From assembly GCA_958448555.1 (NCBI GenBank), contig CAUDEL010000019.1, positions 1-46,782 on the forward strand: a stretch of DNA of 46,782 nucleotides, given 5' to 3'. Positions 38,387-46,491 of the stretch are shown piece after piece (within the stretch, counting starts at the first letter, position 1; each line of letters starts with the position of its first letter). This DNA comes from Limiplasma sp958448555. GTDB taxonomy: Bacteria > Bacillota > Clostridia > Christensenellales > Aristaeellaceae. Made by a program: the position numbers and the translations under genes. The notes under the pieces are model-generated. The model made no database searches, was not told where the DNA came from, and saw only the letters and a program-made list of their open reading frames with translations.

Positions 38387-40361
38387 AATCCTCTCGGCGC
38401 TCGGCTGTATTCCGGTGAAGGACTGCACCTACGCGGAATGGCTCGGTATCGGCATGGCGCTCAAGGATGCGGGCTTCGGGTGCGAGGTATGGGACGATTG
38501 GTCAAAAAACGACCGGCGCTATGTCGAGGGTGACTGCGCGCGGCGCTGGGCGACCTTCAAGGGCAGCGAGCGCCCCGTTACCGTCCGCACCATCCGCGCC
38601 ATGGCAAGAAAGCGGGGCTGGGTTTCGGCAAGCTGTGATTTTCAGGACGAACAGGAGCCGACTCCCCGGGACATGCTCATCCGCTATCTGGAAACGCTGT
38701 ATCAGCCGGAGGACATCGTCGGCTACGCCACGCAAATCGCGCGGGATCAACGCGGAAGGCCGAGGCCCATCAATACCAATCTGGCCCTGAAAGCGTCGGA
38801 ATTCATCGGCCGATTGCGCGAAGCCGAGGATATTCAAACCGTGATCGGCCCTTACCGCCCGGACTGCGGCGCGTGGATTCGGCCCAATCCGCTGGACGGC
38901 AAGGGACAGTCCGATCGGAATGTATCATCGTACCGATATGTGCTGGTGGAGTCCGACGAGCTTTCCAGGGAGGAACAGGAGCGGTTTTACCGTCGGTATG
39001 AGCTGCCTGTCGCCTGTCTGGTTGACTCGGCGGGAAAGAGCCTTCACGCCATTGTGCGCATCGACGCCCCGAACGAGCAGGAGTACCGAAACCGCGTCAA
39101 CTATCTATTTCGCTTTCTGGAGCAGCACGGGTTTCCCGTGGACAACGCCAACAAAAACCCTTCCCGCCTGAGCCGCATGCCCGGCGCAACGCGAAACGGC
39201 GTCACGCAGGAGCTGCTGGCCACCCATATCGGCAAGCACACGTGGAGCGAGTGGCTGGAGTACGCTGAGGAGCTGGCGCTGCTGCCCGAGCCGATCCGCC
39301 TGAGCGATGTGGAAACCCCGCCGCCTAAGCCGCCCGAGCTGATTCGCGGGATTCTGCGCCGCGGGCACAAGATGCTGATCGCCGGGCCGAGCAAGGCGGG
39401 CAAGAGCTTCCTGCTCATTGAGCTGGCGATCGCCATCGCCGAAGGAAGCACATGGCTGGGTTTCTCGTGTGCCCAGGGCAAAGTTCTGTATGTGAATCTG
39501 GAGATCGACCCGGCGTCGTGTATCGACCGCTTCATCACGATCTACGGCAAGCTGGGCTTCTCGCCGCCGCACACGGACAACATCGTCATCTGGAACCTGC
39601 GCGGGCATGCCCTGCCGCTGGACAGGCTGGTTCCCATACTGGTCAGGCGCATGAAAGACGAGCAGTTCGCCGCCGTGATCATCGACCCGATTTACAAGGT
39701 CATCACCGGCGATGAAAACAACGCCAGCGACATGGGCGCTTTCTGTAACCAGTTTGATAAGATCTGCACCGAAATGGGCGCGTCGGCGATTTACTGCCAC
39801 CATCACTCCAAGGGCGCGCAGGGCGGCAAGAAGGCCATGGACAGGGCCAGCGGCAGCGGTGTGTTCGCCCGCGATCCGGACGCGCAGCTGGATGTCATCG
39901 AGCTGAAAAAGCCGCTGTTCAAGGAAGTAGAAACCGAGACCGAGGACGGTGAGGTGGTCGAGATCGAGCAGTTCGACACAGCCCGAACGGCATGGCGGCT
40001 GGAAGCGTCGCTGCGCGAGTTTCCGCCAATCTCGCCGGTCAATTTCTACTTCGACTATCCGCTGCACCCGGTGGACACAGAAGGCGCGCTGGCGTCTTTT
40101 CGCCCGGAGGGCAGCCCTCTTGGGAATCTGGACAGCAGTTCCAAGCGTACAACGCCTGAAGTCAGAAAGCGTCGACTGGATGAAGCGTTTGAAGCAGCGC
40201 CTAAAAATGAACCCATCACGATCAAGACTCTGGCCGAGATCGCGGGTGTCTCTCAGGATACCATGCGGAGATACCTGAAGGAATTTGAGGACGAGTACAT
40301 GGTCTATCGCGGCACCGTTCAGGCGCGTCCGCCGCTTTCCGGCACATCCCAAGTCCCCTGA
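38379..40361 (+). CDS. Phage primase-helicase (PriCT domain plus RecA-like ATPase)
   Basis: The protein is 660 residues. Residues 1-75 are a PriCT-like domain (EILSALGCIPVKDCTYAEWL, then GIGMALKDAG). Residues 160-290 resemble a reduced archaeo-eukaryotic-type primase (RYVLVESDELSREEQERFYR, SLHAIVRIDA, NPSRLSRMPGATR). The RecA/RepA-like helicase has Walker A AGPSKAGKSF near 335-344 and Walker B AAVIIDPIYK near 430, and ends with YCHHHSKGAQGG. A C-terminal helix-turn-helix (TIKTLAEIAGVSQDTMRRYL) may bind the origin. It is the probable initiator and replicative helicase of the module. A non-coding region with palindromes follows. Confidence 0.88.
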   Translation: MDEILSALGCIPVKDCTYAEWLGIGMALKDAGFGCEVWDDWSKNDRRYVEGDCARRWATFKGSERPVTVRTIRAMARKRGWVSASCDFQDEQEPTPRDMLIRYLETLYQPEDIVGYATQIARDQRGRPRPINTNLALKASEFIGRLREAEDIQTVIGPYRPDCGAWIRPNPLDGKGQSDRNVSSYRYVLVESDELSREEQERFYRRYELPVACLVDSAGKSLHAIVRIDAPNEQEYRNRVNYLFRFLEQHGFPVDNANKNPSRLSRMPGATRNGVTQELLATHIGKHTWSEWLEYAEELALLPEPIRLSDVETPPPKPPELIRGILRRGHKMLIAGPSKAGKSFLLIELAIAIAEGSTWLGFSCAQGKVLYVNLEIDPASCIDRFITIYGKLGFSPPHTDNIVIWNLRGHALPLDRLVPILVRRMKDEQFAAVIIDPIYKVITGDENNASDMGAFCNQFDKICTEMGASAIYCHHHSKGAQGGKKAMDRASGSGVFARDPDAQLDVIELKKPLFKEVETETEDGEVVEIEQFDTARTAWRLEASLREFPPISPVNFYFDYPLHPVDTEGALASFRPEGSPLGNLDSSSKRTTPEVRKRRLDEAFEAAPKNEPITIKTLAEIAGVSQDTMRRYLKEFEDEYMVYRGTVQARPPLSGTSQVP

Positions 40362-40619
40362 ATGTGCCCACGAACCTTGCACAGCATAGGGCGTTTTCTT
40401 CCGAAAATGCGAAAATCGCAAAACCGCACGGATAGGAAAATCGCCCCTATGCAAATGCAAATTTGCACGCAACCGACTCTATATAGGAATCTGCAAATTT
40501 GCAAAAAAGGACGTCAAGCAGTGATGGGAATCGGGTAAGGGGATAAATCCCCCTTACCTGATTCTCCGTCACAGCCCGCCTTGACCGGGCGCGTGATTCA
40601 ACCACATGGAGGAGTAAAT
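40362..40619. other. Non-coding region with repeats, candidate replication origin
   Basis: The 258 bases are AT-rich for this cluster. TGCAAATTTGCA occurs exactly twice (40456-40467 and 40492-40503), with a further half site just before the first. A long stem (40526-40542 with 40550-40566, 17 pairs including two G-U, plus outer GTGA/TCAC) follows. Its position directly after an initiator-like helicase with a C-terminal helix-turn-helix fits a phage origin or operator region. Confidence 0.5.
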
Positions 40620-41153
40620 ATGAGACAAGCGGAGTGTGTTTCAGATTCGATCTATAAATCCCGATGCCTGAAAAGGCTCCGGGAGTTGGGGCTGCTGACT
40701 GAGGGTTGGGTTTGCGAGTGGATTGAGGATACCGACGAGCCCGAGGCGGTGTGTGAGCTGTGCGGGTGTGCCCGTGTGCGATTCCTGCACCATATGCGGC
40801 ACCCGATGGTGGGACACACCATCGCGGTCGGGTGTCTGTGCGACGGCATCATGTCCGGCGATGAGTTGGGTGCCTATGAGCGCGAGCGTGAAGCCCGGAA
40901 CAGGGCCAGGCGCAGACAGACCTTTATCCACGGGAAATGGACATCCAGTTGGCAATCTCCTCACGGCACTCGCTGGGAGAAGAAAATGCGCGGCGGCCCG
41001 ACCTGTGTCATCCGGCAGGACGACGACGGGCGGTACGCCGTGTGGCATAGCGGGCGCTGGTGTTACCGCTGCCGCGGACAGGAGATGACCACCTTCGAGC
41101 AGGCCGCCAGCGCGCTTTTCATCGCCAACGACCTGAAAAGGAGACAGACATGA
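40620..41153 (+). CDS. Phage hypothetical protein with Cys motifs
   Basis: The protein is 177 residues from ATG 40620 after ATGGAGGAGTAAAT. It has CELCGCARVRFLHHMRHP followed by VGCLCDGIMSGDE and a later CYRCRGQ, so a zinc-binding fold is likely. In between is a basic Arg- and Trp-containing stretch (REREARNRARRRQTFIHGKW) that may contact nucleic acid. It lies downstream of the putative origin region and overlaps the VRR-NUC gene by four bases. I do not recognise a named family. Confidence 0.78.
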   Translation: MRQAECVSDSIYKSRCLKRLRELGLLTEGWVCEWIEDTDEPEAVCELCGCARVRFLHHMRHPMVGHTIAVGCLCDGIMSGDELGAYEREREARNRARRRQTFIHGKWTSSWQSPHGTRWEKKMRGGPTCVIRQDDDGRYAVWHSGRWCYRCRGQEMTTFEQAASALFIANDLKRRQT

Positions 41154-41431
41154 GAGAGCGACAGATAGAACAGCGTTTGACGCAGGCCGTCCGCAAGCAC
41201 CAGGGCCTGTGTCCCAAGTGGGTCAGTCCGGGCCTTGACGGTGTGCCCGATCGCATCATCCTGCTTCCCGGCGGGCGGATTGCCTTCGCCGAACTGAAAG
41301 CGCCGGGCCAAAAGCTGCGCCCACTCCAACTTCGGCGAAAGGCACAGCTGGAGCGGCTTGGCTTTGCGGTGCATGTCATCGACAATACGGACCAGATTGG
41401 AGGTGTGCTGGATGCTTTATCAGCCCCATGA
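41150..41431 (+). CDS. VRR-NUC domain nuclease
   Basis: The protein is 93 residues, a minimal stand-alone VRR-NUC, a PD-(D/E)XK-type Holliday junction or flap nuclease of phages. Catalytic elements are visible: an early Glu in REIQ-type helix (RERQIEQRLTQAV), GLDGVPDRIIL with the metal Asp, and AFAELKAPGQ with the Glu and Lys of the ExK. ATG 41150 overlaps the upstream stop, and its end overlaps the SNF2 start. VRR-NUC and SNF2 helicase genes are neighbours in many phages and probably process recombination or replication junctions together. Confidence 0.93.
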   Translation: MRERQIEQRLTQAVRKHQGLCPKWVSPGLDGVPDRIILLPGGRIAFAELKAPGQKLRPLQLRRKAQLERLGFAVHVIDNTDQIGGVLDALSAP

Positions 41432-42761
41432 CTATCAGAAATACGCCACGCGCTTTATCGTCGAACACCCCGTCGCCGCCGTACTCCTCCAAATGGGCCT
41501 CGGCAAGAGCGTCATCACGCTGACGGCCATTGCGGAGCTGGCGCTGGAGCGCTTTGAGGTAAGCCGCGTGCTGGTGATCGCGCCCCTGCGCGTGGCCCGG
41601 GACACCTGGCCCGCGGAGATTCAGAAGTGGGACCACCTGAAGGGCCTGACATATTCGGTCGCGGTGGGCACGGAAGCCGAGCGCCGGGCGGCGCTTCAGA
41701 AGGACACGCTGATCCACATCATCAACCGGGAAAACGTGCAGTGGCTGATTGAGCAGAGCGGCCTGCCCTTTCAGTACGACATGCTCGTGATCGACGAACT
41801 GTCGTCCTTCAAGAGCCATCAGGCCAAGCGGTTCAGGGCGCTGATGCGGATGCGGCCCCGGGTGGCGCACGTGGTAGGCCTGACCGGCACACCCTCCAGC
41901 AACGGCCTGATGGATCTGTGGGCAGAGTTCCGTGTTCTGGATATGGGCAGGCGACTGGGGAAGTTTATTACCCACTATCGGGACGCCTTCTTCCTCCCCG
42001 ACCGGCGCAGCGCACAGCAGGTGTTCTCCTGGAAACCCAAGCCAGGCGCGGAAGACGAGATCTATCGGCGCATATCGGACATCACCATCAGCATGAAGAG
42101 CGCGGACTTCCTGCGCATGCCCGAGTACATTTCAAACCGTGTGCCCGTGAAGCTGTCCCGGGAGGAACGCCGCACCTACGAACAGCTGAAGCGCGAGCTG
42201 GTGATCTCCCTGCAGGGAGCGCAGATCGACGCGGTGAGCGCGGCGTCGCTGTCCGGGAAGCTGTGCCAGCTGGCCAACGGCGGCATCTACGACGCCGAGC
42301 ACAACAGCCTGTTCTTCCACGAGCGGAAGCTGGACGCGCTGGAGGACCTGATCGAAGGCGCAAACGGCAGGCCTGTTCTAGTGGCTTACTGGTTCAAGCA
42401 CGATCTGCAGCGCATTCAGGAGCGCTTTCACGTCCGGGAGATTCGAACCAGCCGCGACATCGCCGACTGGAACAGCGGGAAAATTCCCGTAGCCTGTATT
42501 CACCCTGCGTCTGCCGGACACGGCCTGAATCTGCAGGCGGGCGGGAACACGCTGATCTGGTTTGGCCTGACGTGGTCGCTGGAGCTGTATCAGCAGACCA
42601 ATGCCCGATTGTGGCGACAGGGACAGCAGGCGGATACCGTGGTGATCCACCACATCATTGCTGAGAACACCATCGACGAACAGATCATGGACGCTCTGGA
42701 GCGCAAGGACACGACGCAGACGGCGCTGATGAACGCCGTGAAAGCACAGCTGGAGGTGTAA
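41412..42761 (+). CDS. SNF2-family DEAD-like helicase
   Basis: The protein is 449 residues from ATG 41412 after GGAGG. Helicase motifs are present in order: I, LLQMGLGKSVITL (near 26-36); Ia, VLVIAPLRVARDTW; II, LVIDELSSFK (DELS); III, VVGLTGTPSSNGL; V, CIHPASAGHGLNLQAGGN; VI, QQTNARLWRQGQ. This is the compact phage form of the SNF2 superfamily. It should translocate on double-stranded DNA and remodel or unwind junctions for the adjacent VRR-NUC nuclease. It overlaps that gene by 20 bases. Confidence 0.95.
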   Translation: MLYQPHDYQKYATRFIVEHPVAAVLLQMGLGKSVITLTAIAELALERFEVSRVLVIAPLRVARDTWPAEIQKWDHLKGLTYSVAVGTEAERRAALQKDTLIHIINRENVQWLIEQSGLPFQYDMLVIDELSSFKSHQAKRFRALMRMRPRVAHVVGLTGTPSSNGLMDLWAEFRVLDMGRRLGKFITHYRDAFFLPDRRSAQQVFSWKPKPGAEDEIYRRISDITISMKSADFLRMPEYISNRVPVKLSREERRTYEQLKRELVISLQGAQIDAVSAASLSGKLCQLANGGIYDAEHNSLFFHERKLDALEDLIEGANGRPVLVAYWFKHDLQRIQERFHVREIRTSRDIADWNSGKIPVACIHPASAGHGLNLQAGGNTLIWFGLTWSLELYQQTNARLWRQGQQADTVVIHHIIAENTIDEQIMDALERKDTTQTALMNAVKAQLEV

Positions 42762-42765
42762 AACG

Positions 42766-43194
42766 ATGAACGCAAAGGAGTATCTCGGGCAGGCGTATCG
42801 GCTTGACCAGCATATCAACGACCGGCTGATGCAGCTCAGCCAGCTTCGCGCGCTGACACAGCGCATCACGACCGCCTACGACGGCGAGGTGGTCTCCCGC
42901 ACGCGCAATGTGCACGCGCTGGAGGATTCGGTCATCCGCCTGATGGAAGCCGAGGAAGCCATCAACGAGGAGATCGACCGGTTCGTCGACATCAAGATGG
43001 ACATTTCAAAGACCATCGCCAGGGTGCGCAACGAGAACTACCGTCTGATCCTGGAAAAGCGGTATCTGTGCTTTATGACCTGGGAACAGATCTCGCTGGA
43101 CATGCACTACACTAATCGATGGCTCCGAAAAATGCACGAGCGCGCACTGGACGTGGTTGACCGGATTCTGCTGGAAAGGAGCGGGTGTCCGTGA
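42766..43194 (+). CDS. DUF1492/ArpU-like phage regulator
   Basis: The protein is 142 residues. A helical N-terminal half (YRLDQHINDRLMQLSQLRAL) leads into the DUF1492-like end: LILEKRYLCFMTWEQISLDM, then HYTNRWLRKMHERALDVVD, a sigma-region-4-like helix-turn-helix. Proteins of this type regulate late gene expression in Firmicute phages. The start lies four bases after the SNF2 stop. Its stop overlaps the next GTG start. Confidence 0.85.
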   Translation: MNAKEYLGQAYRLDQHINDRLMQLSQLRALTQRITTAYDGEVVSRTRNVHALEDSVIRLMEAEEAINEEIDRFVDIKMDISKTIARVRNENYRLILEKRYLCFMTWEQISLDMHYTNRWLRKMHERALDVVDRILLERSGCP

Positions 43195-43433
43195 GCTACC
43201 GGGAAGCACAGCAGGACGGCGTCACGATCCGCCGATCGGGAAACGGCAGCACCGTGTATTACCCGCCGTGCCACATCTGCGGAAAGCCGACCTTTTCGCA
43301 AAGCTACATGCGGAACCGCAAATACACCTGCGGGGCGTGCAAGGCGGCGGCTTCGATTCGAAAAGCCGCAAGAGGACCGCATAGTTCCTCTGAGTTCCTC
43401 CGAGTTCCCCTTGATGCACACTTGAAAATGTGA
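43191..43433 (+). CDS. Small phage zinc-ribbon protein
   Basis: The protein is 80 residues from GTG 43191, nine bases after AAAGGAG. A GTG at 43185 is too close to that site. Cysteines in CHICGKPTFS and YTCGACKAAAS make a compact zinc ribbon. The end is basic, then variable (SSSEFLRVPLDAHL). It overlaps the ArpU-like gene (GTGA) and is followed by a terminator, so it ends the first transcription unit of this block. Function unknown. Confidence 0.72.
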   Translation: MSYREAQQDGVTIRRSGNGSTVYYPPCHICGKPTFSQSYMRNRKYTCGACKAAASIRKAARGPHSSSEFLRVPLDAHLKM

Positions 43434-43463
43434 TAAGGTAAAATCGTCGAAGAATATAGGCAG

Positions 43464-43496
43464 GCCCTCGCGGAACATCCCCGCGGGGGCGTTTTT
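43464..43496 (+). terminator. Intrinsic terminator
   Basis: GCCCTCGCGG (43464-43473) and CCGCGGGGGC (43481-43490) pair over ten positions with one G-U and are followed by GTTTTTG. It closes the unit 40620-43433. Confidence 0.88.
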
Positions 43497-43509
43497 GTTG
43501 GAGGCGCGC

Positions 43510-43680
43510 ATGACACAGTCTGAGTTTCTCAAGCATTTGAAATCGTATCGCGGCGTCCTGCCCCGGCACACGCTGCTGACCCTTCGCGGGCAGGCGATCT
43601 CCGGCGACGTGGACGGCGCAATGCGCGGGCTGGCACGCATGCTCAAAAATAAATCGGGATGTGTGCCGCCAACCGCTTGA
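43510..43680 (+). CDS. Small conserved-looking phage protein (56 aa)
   Basis: ATG 43510 follows TTGGAGGCGCGC. The peptide MTQSEFLKHLKSYRGVLPRH, then TLLTLRGQAISGDVDGAMRG, is helical and basic. I recall short proteins with this LRGQAxxGDxxGAxxGL pattern in Clostridial phages and integrative elements, next to terminase or HNH genes, but cannot name the family. It starts just after a terminator, so it may be the first gene of the next unit. Confidence 0.7.
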   Translation: MTQSEFLKHLKSYRGVLPRHTLLTLRGQAISGDVDGAMRGLARMLKNKSGCVPPTA

Positions 43681-43736
43681 CTTTTTATCGGTTCAGAGCG
43701 TATATGTCACTACCCAAAACGAACGGAGGGATCAAC

Positions 43737-44591
43737 ATGACGCTACAAACGAACCCCGCGGAGCGCAGAGAAATGGTTCAAGCGATTTCGGAGCGGCTTG
43801 GCAGCCCGGCGGTTTACCTACGCACACCGACCTGCGCCTACAGGATCGGCAACCTGACGGTTGAGCGCGACGGAAGCATCGTAAGCGATGACGAGGCGCT
43901 GCTGGAAACGCTCAGGCCGATGCTGATGGAACGAGGCTGGCTGACGGACGCGGTGGATTCCGAAGCGGAGGCGCCCGCGGCAAAGGCGGAACCGACGGAG
44001 CAGGACTCCGAAATCACGCAGATGGAACTCAGCTTCCCGGTGGAGGACTGGACGGTTCCACAGCTGAAGAACCTTCTGCACACGCTGTACAGCAACCAGC
44101 ACGTCCTCCGCCGGATGATGCGAAGCGACACCCTGTACATTGACCGGCAGCTGGTGGAGCGGCTGAAGGAGGCGCAGACCCCGGCCGATTTCGAAGCCCG
44201 GCTCGCGGAGGGCCTTGCGGCGGGAACGATGAAGGGCTGCCGTCTCCGGGAGGGCAAGCTCACCTTCGAGACGGACCCGGACGACCTCGACCCGGCCCGC
44301 CGGCAGGCATGCGAGGCGCTCCTGGACGCGGTGCTCCGGCACGCGAAAGCCGCCAGGCGCGTGTTCCTCAAGGCGGACGCGGACCCCGAAAACGAGAAGT
44401 ACCACGCCAACAGCCTGCTGACGCGGCTGGGCTTTAGCGGGCCGGAGCATAAGGAGCTGCGCCGCATGCTCATGGGTCACCTTAGCGGCTATGCCGCATT
44501 CAAAAACGAGACGGGCATGCGGGCGCACCGGGAGAAGTACGCGCGGCTCCGCCGGGAGCGGCAGGCGGTGGGGGAAGGGGCGGAGACATGA
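43737..44591 (+). CDS. Phage hypothetical protein (284 aa)
   Basis: ATG 43737 follows CGGAGGGATCAAC. The N-terminal 80 residues look like a small alpha/beta domain (EMVQAISERLGSPAVYLRTP, then YRIGNLTVERDGSIVSDDEA). An acidic linker follows. The C-terminal half is helical, with QLKNLLHTLYSNQHVLRRMM and LRRMLMGHLSGYAAFKNETG. This plan is recalled from phage proteins annotated as virulence-related or hypothetical. The stop overlaps the next start (ATGA). Function unknown. Confidence 0.75.
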   Translation: MTLQTNPAERREMVQAISERLGSPAVYLRTPTCAYRIGNLTVERDGSIVSDDEALLETLRPMLMERGWLTDAVDSEAEAPAAKAEPTEQDSEITQMELSFPVEDWTVPQLKNLLHTLYSNQHVLRRMMRSDTLYIDRQLVERLKEAQTPADFEARLAEGLAAGTMKGCRLREGKLTFETDPDDLDPARRQACEALLDAVLRHAKAARRVFLKADADPENEKYHANSLLTRLGFSGPEHKELRRMLMGHLSGYAAFKNETGMRAHREKYARLRRERQAVGEGAET

Positions 44592-44926
44592 GCGCGTGGA
44601 TGGACTGGATTCGAGATGTCGCACTCAACCGCATCGACACGGTGGAGCGGGATTTGAGAGCGCACCCCGAGCGCAGCCCCCTGTTTGACAAGGCGGTGCG
44701 CGAACTGCACGCGGCGCTGGACGAAACCGAAGCGCACCCCAACGCGGAGCTGACCGCGCGGGACGATCTGTGGATGGGGTACACCGCTGCGCTGGCGCTG
44801 GAAATGTATCTGGCCGGGGCGCGGGACGGCGGGCGCGTGTATCACGCCTTTGTCACCGGAGAGCTGCCGGGCAGGGCGATTCGGGAGCGGAAGGGAGAGG
44901 ATCACCATGCTCGGACCGACCCCTGA
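44588..44926 (+). CDS. DUF6809-like helical phage protein
   Basis: The protein is 112 residues, coupled to the preceding gene by ATGA. The sequence is acidic and almost entirely helical (VERDLRAHPERSPLFDKAVR, ELHAALDETEAHPNAELTAR, MGYTAALALEMYLAGARDGG). The ending helix with AxxxMYLAGxRDG resembles the FRLG helix of DUF6809-type proteins such as the broken copy at 16662. Function unknown. Confidence 0.7.
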   Translation: MSAWMDWIRDVALNRIDTVERDLRAHPERSPLFDKAVRELHAALDETEAHPNAELTARDDLWMGYTAALALEMYLAGARDGGRVYHAFVTGELPGRAIRERKGEDHHARTDP

Positions 44927-45173
44927 GAAGCTGGCATGGCTGCGGGAACACTACAAGCCCGGCGCGCGGGTGAAGCTACTTCGCATGAACGACCCCTACC
45001 GGCCCGATTTGAAAGCGGGCGCGCTTGGCACCGTGATCGCCGTGGACGACATCGGCACGATCCACGTCGCGTGGGACGGCGGCGCTTCGCTGGGTGTGGC
45101 CTACGGCGCGGACGCATGCGCGGTGGTGGATTTGGAAGGAGGAGAAGCCCTTGACGGAACGGATGGAACGTAA
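44907..45173 (+). CDS. DUF4314 domain protein
   Basis: The protein is 88 residues from ATG 44907 after GGGAGAGGATCACC. The DUF4314 pattern is clear: GARVKLLRMNDPYRPDLKAG, then ALGTVIAVDDIGTIHVAWDG and GASLGVAYGAD, a small SH3-like barrel. Such proteins are common in phage and plasmid modules of Firmicutes and are thought to bind nucleic acid or protein partners. It overlaps both neighbours. Confidence 0.88.
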   Translation: MLGPTPEKLAWLREHYKPGARVKLLRMNDPYRPDLKAGALGTVIAVDDIGTIHVAWDGGASLGVAYGADACAVVDLEGGEALDGTDGT

Positions 45174-45669
45174 GCTGCTGGATTTGAAAGCCCGGCAGCA
45201 GATGGGGGAGCGCATGCCCTGCCCCCGCTGCGGAGGGAATCGGATGAAGGAGCCGGTACATACAAACGCCCTGAGCCGCGTGGCGGATGTGTACGTCTGC
45301 GATGATTGCGGCACGGCGGAAGCCATGCTGGCCTTCATGAAGCAGCAGTATCCGCTGACCTGCTGGGCAGCGTTTCAACCCCAAAGACCGCCCGCCGATT
45401 TCAAAGCGTGCCCGGCACACGAGGTGATGGAAACTGTCCTGCGCACGCAAAGCGAGGACTTGCAACACATCTTCCTTCTTTGCCGGGACGATCCGGAAAA
45501 CGCCGAATGGCACAGGCTCGAGGCATTTGAAAGCTGCCCCGGCCTGAGCGAGCTGTGGCCGCAGCCCTTTCAGGCAAAGTTCCGGGCGGCGGACGGCGCG
45601 GTGCTCATCCGATTCAAGACCGGCCCGGACGGCGGCATCCGAGTGGCCGCAAACGTGGTCGATTCGTAA
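45151..45669 (+). CDS. Phage zinc-ribbon protein (172 aa)
   Basis: A TTG at 45151, after GGAAGGAGGAGAAGCCC, is the likely start. An ATG at 45163 is the alternative. The N-terminal zinc ribbon is MPCPRCGGNRM with VYVCDDCGTAEAM. The C-terminal part is unassigned (VMETVLRTQSEDLQHIFLLC, LSELWPQPFQAKFRAADGAV). It overlaps DUF4314 by 23 bases and ends the rightward run. Function unknown. Confidence 0.72.
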   Translation: MTERMERKLLDLKARQQMGERMPCPRCGGNRMKEPVHTNALSRVADVYVCDDCGTAEAMLAFMKQQYPLTCWAAFQPQRPPADFKACPAHEVMETVLRTQSEDLQHIFLLCRDDPENAEWHRLEAFESCPGLSELWPQPFQAKFRAADGAVLIRFKTGPDGGIRVAANVVDS

Positions 45670-45854
45670 GGCAAACGCAGGAGAAAGCGTCAGGCAAACG
45701 CCCGGCGCTTTTTGCTTTGTCACGCGGCCCACGTTGGCGCACGTGCCGCCTGAATCCTCGCCCTTGGCATACGCCCCACCCGATGTCAAAGCCCGACGTA
45801 AGCCAAACAGGCCCGCGCCTCGCAAGGAGGGCGGGCCTGCCGCGTGGATGGGGC
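45670..45854. terminator. Convergent intergenic region with terminator stem
   Basis: CAGGCCCGC (45808-45816) and GCGGGCCTG (45831-45839) form a 9 bp stem between two genes that face each other. No gene is seen in the rest of the gap. Confidence 0.55.
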
Positions 45855-46304
45855 TCAGCGGATTTGAAAGCCGCTGCGCGCCCGGCTGCGGAAAAGGGCG
45901 GGCTCCAGCACCCGCGCGATGTCATCGCGGAAGCCGAGCCGCTTGTATGCGTCGCGGATCCCCTGGTAGTAGCCTGCCGTCGGCGGATGCAGCCGGATGA
46001 GGCGCATGATGTACACCATGCCCTCGATTTCAGAGCCGTCGGAAAGGATCACCCGGCGCTTGCGCTTGACGTAGTAGTTCGGGAACCCCTCGTAGCGGTC
46101 GAGGCGCTGCTCATCCGCCTCGTCGATTTCCCAGACGGCCACCGGCACGCGGGCGTCCCGGGCGCGGCTTCGCTCCACCGTGGCGTGGAGATAAAACGCC
46201 AGACGGTGATTTGGGAGATACCCCGTGCCGATCAGCCTGGCCCCCGGGCAGCGGTAAGCCATCTGTTCTTTGACCATGTTGGAACCGTAAGCGATGTACT
46301 TCAT
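45855..46304 (-). CDS. Gamma-glutamylcyclotransferase-like (AIG2/GGCT) protein
   Basis: The protein is 149 residues from ATG 46304 after AAAGGAGGACGCAC. The family signature YGSN appears at once (MKYIAYGSNMVKEQMAYRCP) and the acid/base Glu is in LDRYEGFPNYYVKR. The strand VAVWEIDEADEQRLDRYEG matches GGCT-like proteins. The family cleaves gamma-glutamyl amine bonds. Phage members are frequent and their substrates unknown. The start overlaps the stop of a tiny upstream frame, so this leftward set is translationally coupled. Confidence 0.9.
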   Translation of the reverse strand: MKYIAYGSNMVKEQMAYRCPGARLIGTGYLPNHRLAFYLHATVERSRARDARVPVAVWEIDEADEQRLDRYEGFPNYYVKRKRRVILSDGSEIEGMVYIMRLIRLHPPTAGYYQGIRDAYKRLGFRDDIARVLEPALFRSRARSGFQIR

Positions 46305-46396
46305 GTGCGTCCTCCTTTTCGTGTCCGTCGGTCATCGGGCCGCGCGGCCGGGCCGATTTGAAAGCGCCGGAGCGCGGCCGCCCGTGTGTGTTTCAT
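46301..46396 (-). CDS. Tiny ORF (31 aa) coupled to the GGCT-like gene
   Basis: ATG 46396 follows GGGAGGCGCCGAC, and its TGA overlaps the GGCT-like start (ATGA). The peptide is very basic (MKHTRAAALRRFQIGPAARP). It may be a real small protein or only a coupling leader. Confidence 0.35.
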   Translation of the reverse strand: MKHTRAAALRRFQIGPAARPDDRRTRKGGRT

Positions 46397-46491
46397 GTCG
46401 GCGCCTCCCTGATTTGAAAGTGTGCGGCTTCCCGCGACCGGCTCCCGCCGGTTTCGGCCCGGAGCCGCCGGGCCATCGTCAGGCGGGCCAT
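46393..46491 (-). CDS. Tiny ORF (32 aa) in a coupled chain
   Basis: ATG 46491 directly follows the TGA of the gene at 46492-46725. Its own stop overlaps the next tiny start (ATGA). The peptide is Arg-rich (MARLTMARRLRAETGGSRSR). The continuous chain of touching starts and stops supports translation, but the sequence has no family likeness. Confidence 0.35.
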   Translation of the reverse strand: MARLTMARRLRAETGGSRSREAAHFQIREAPT

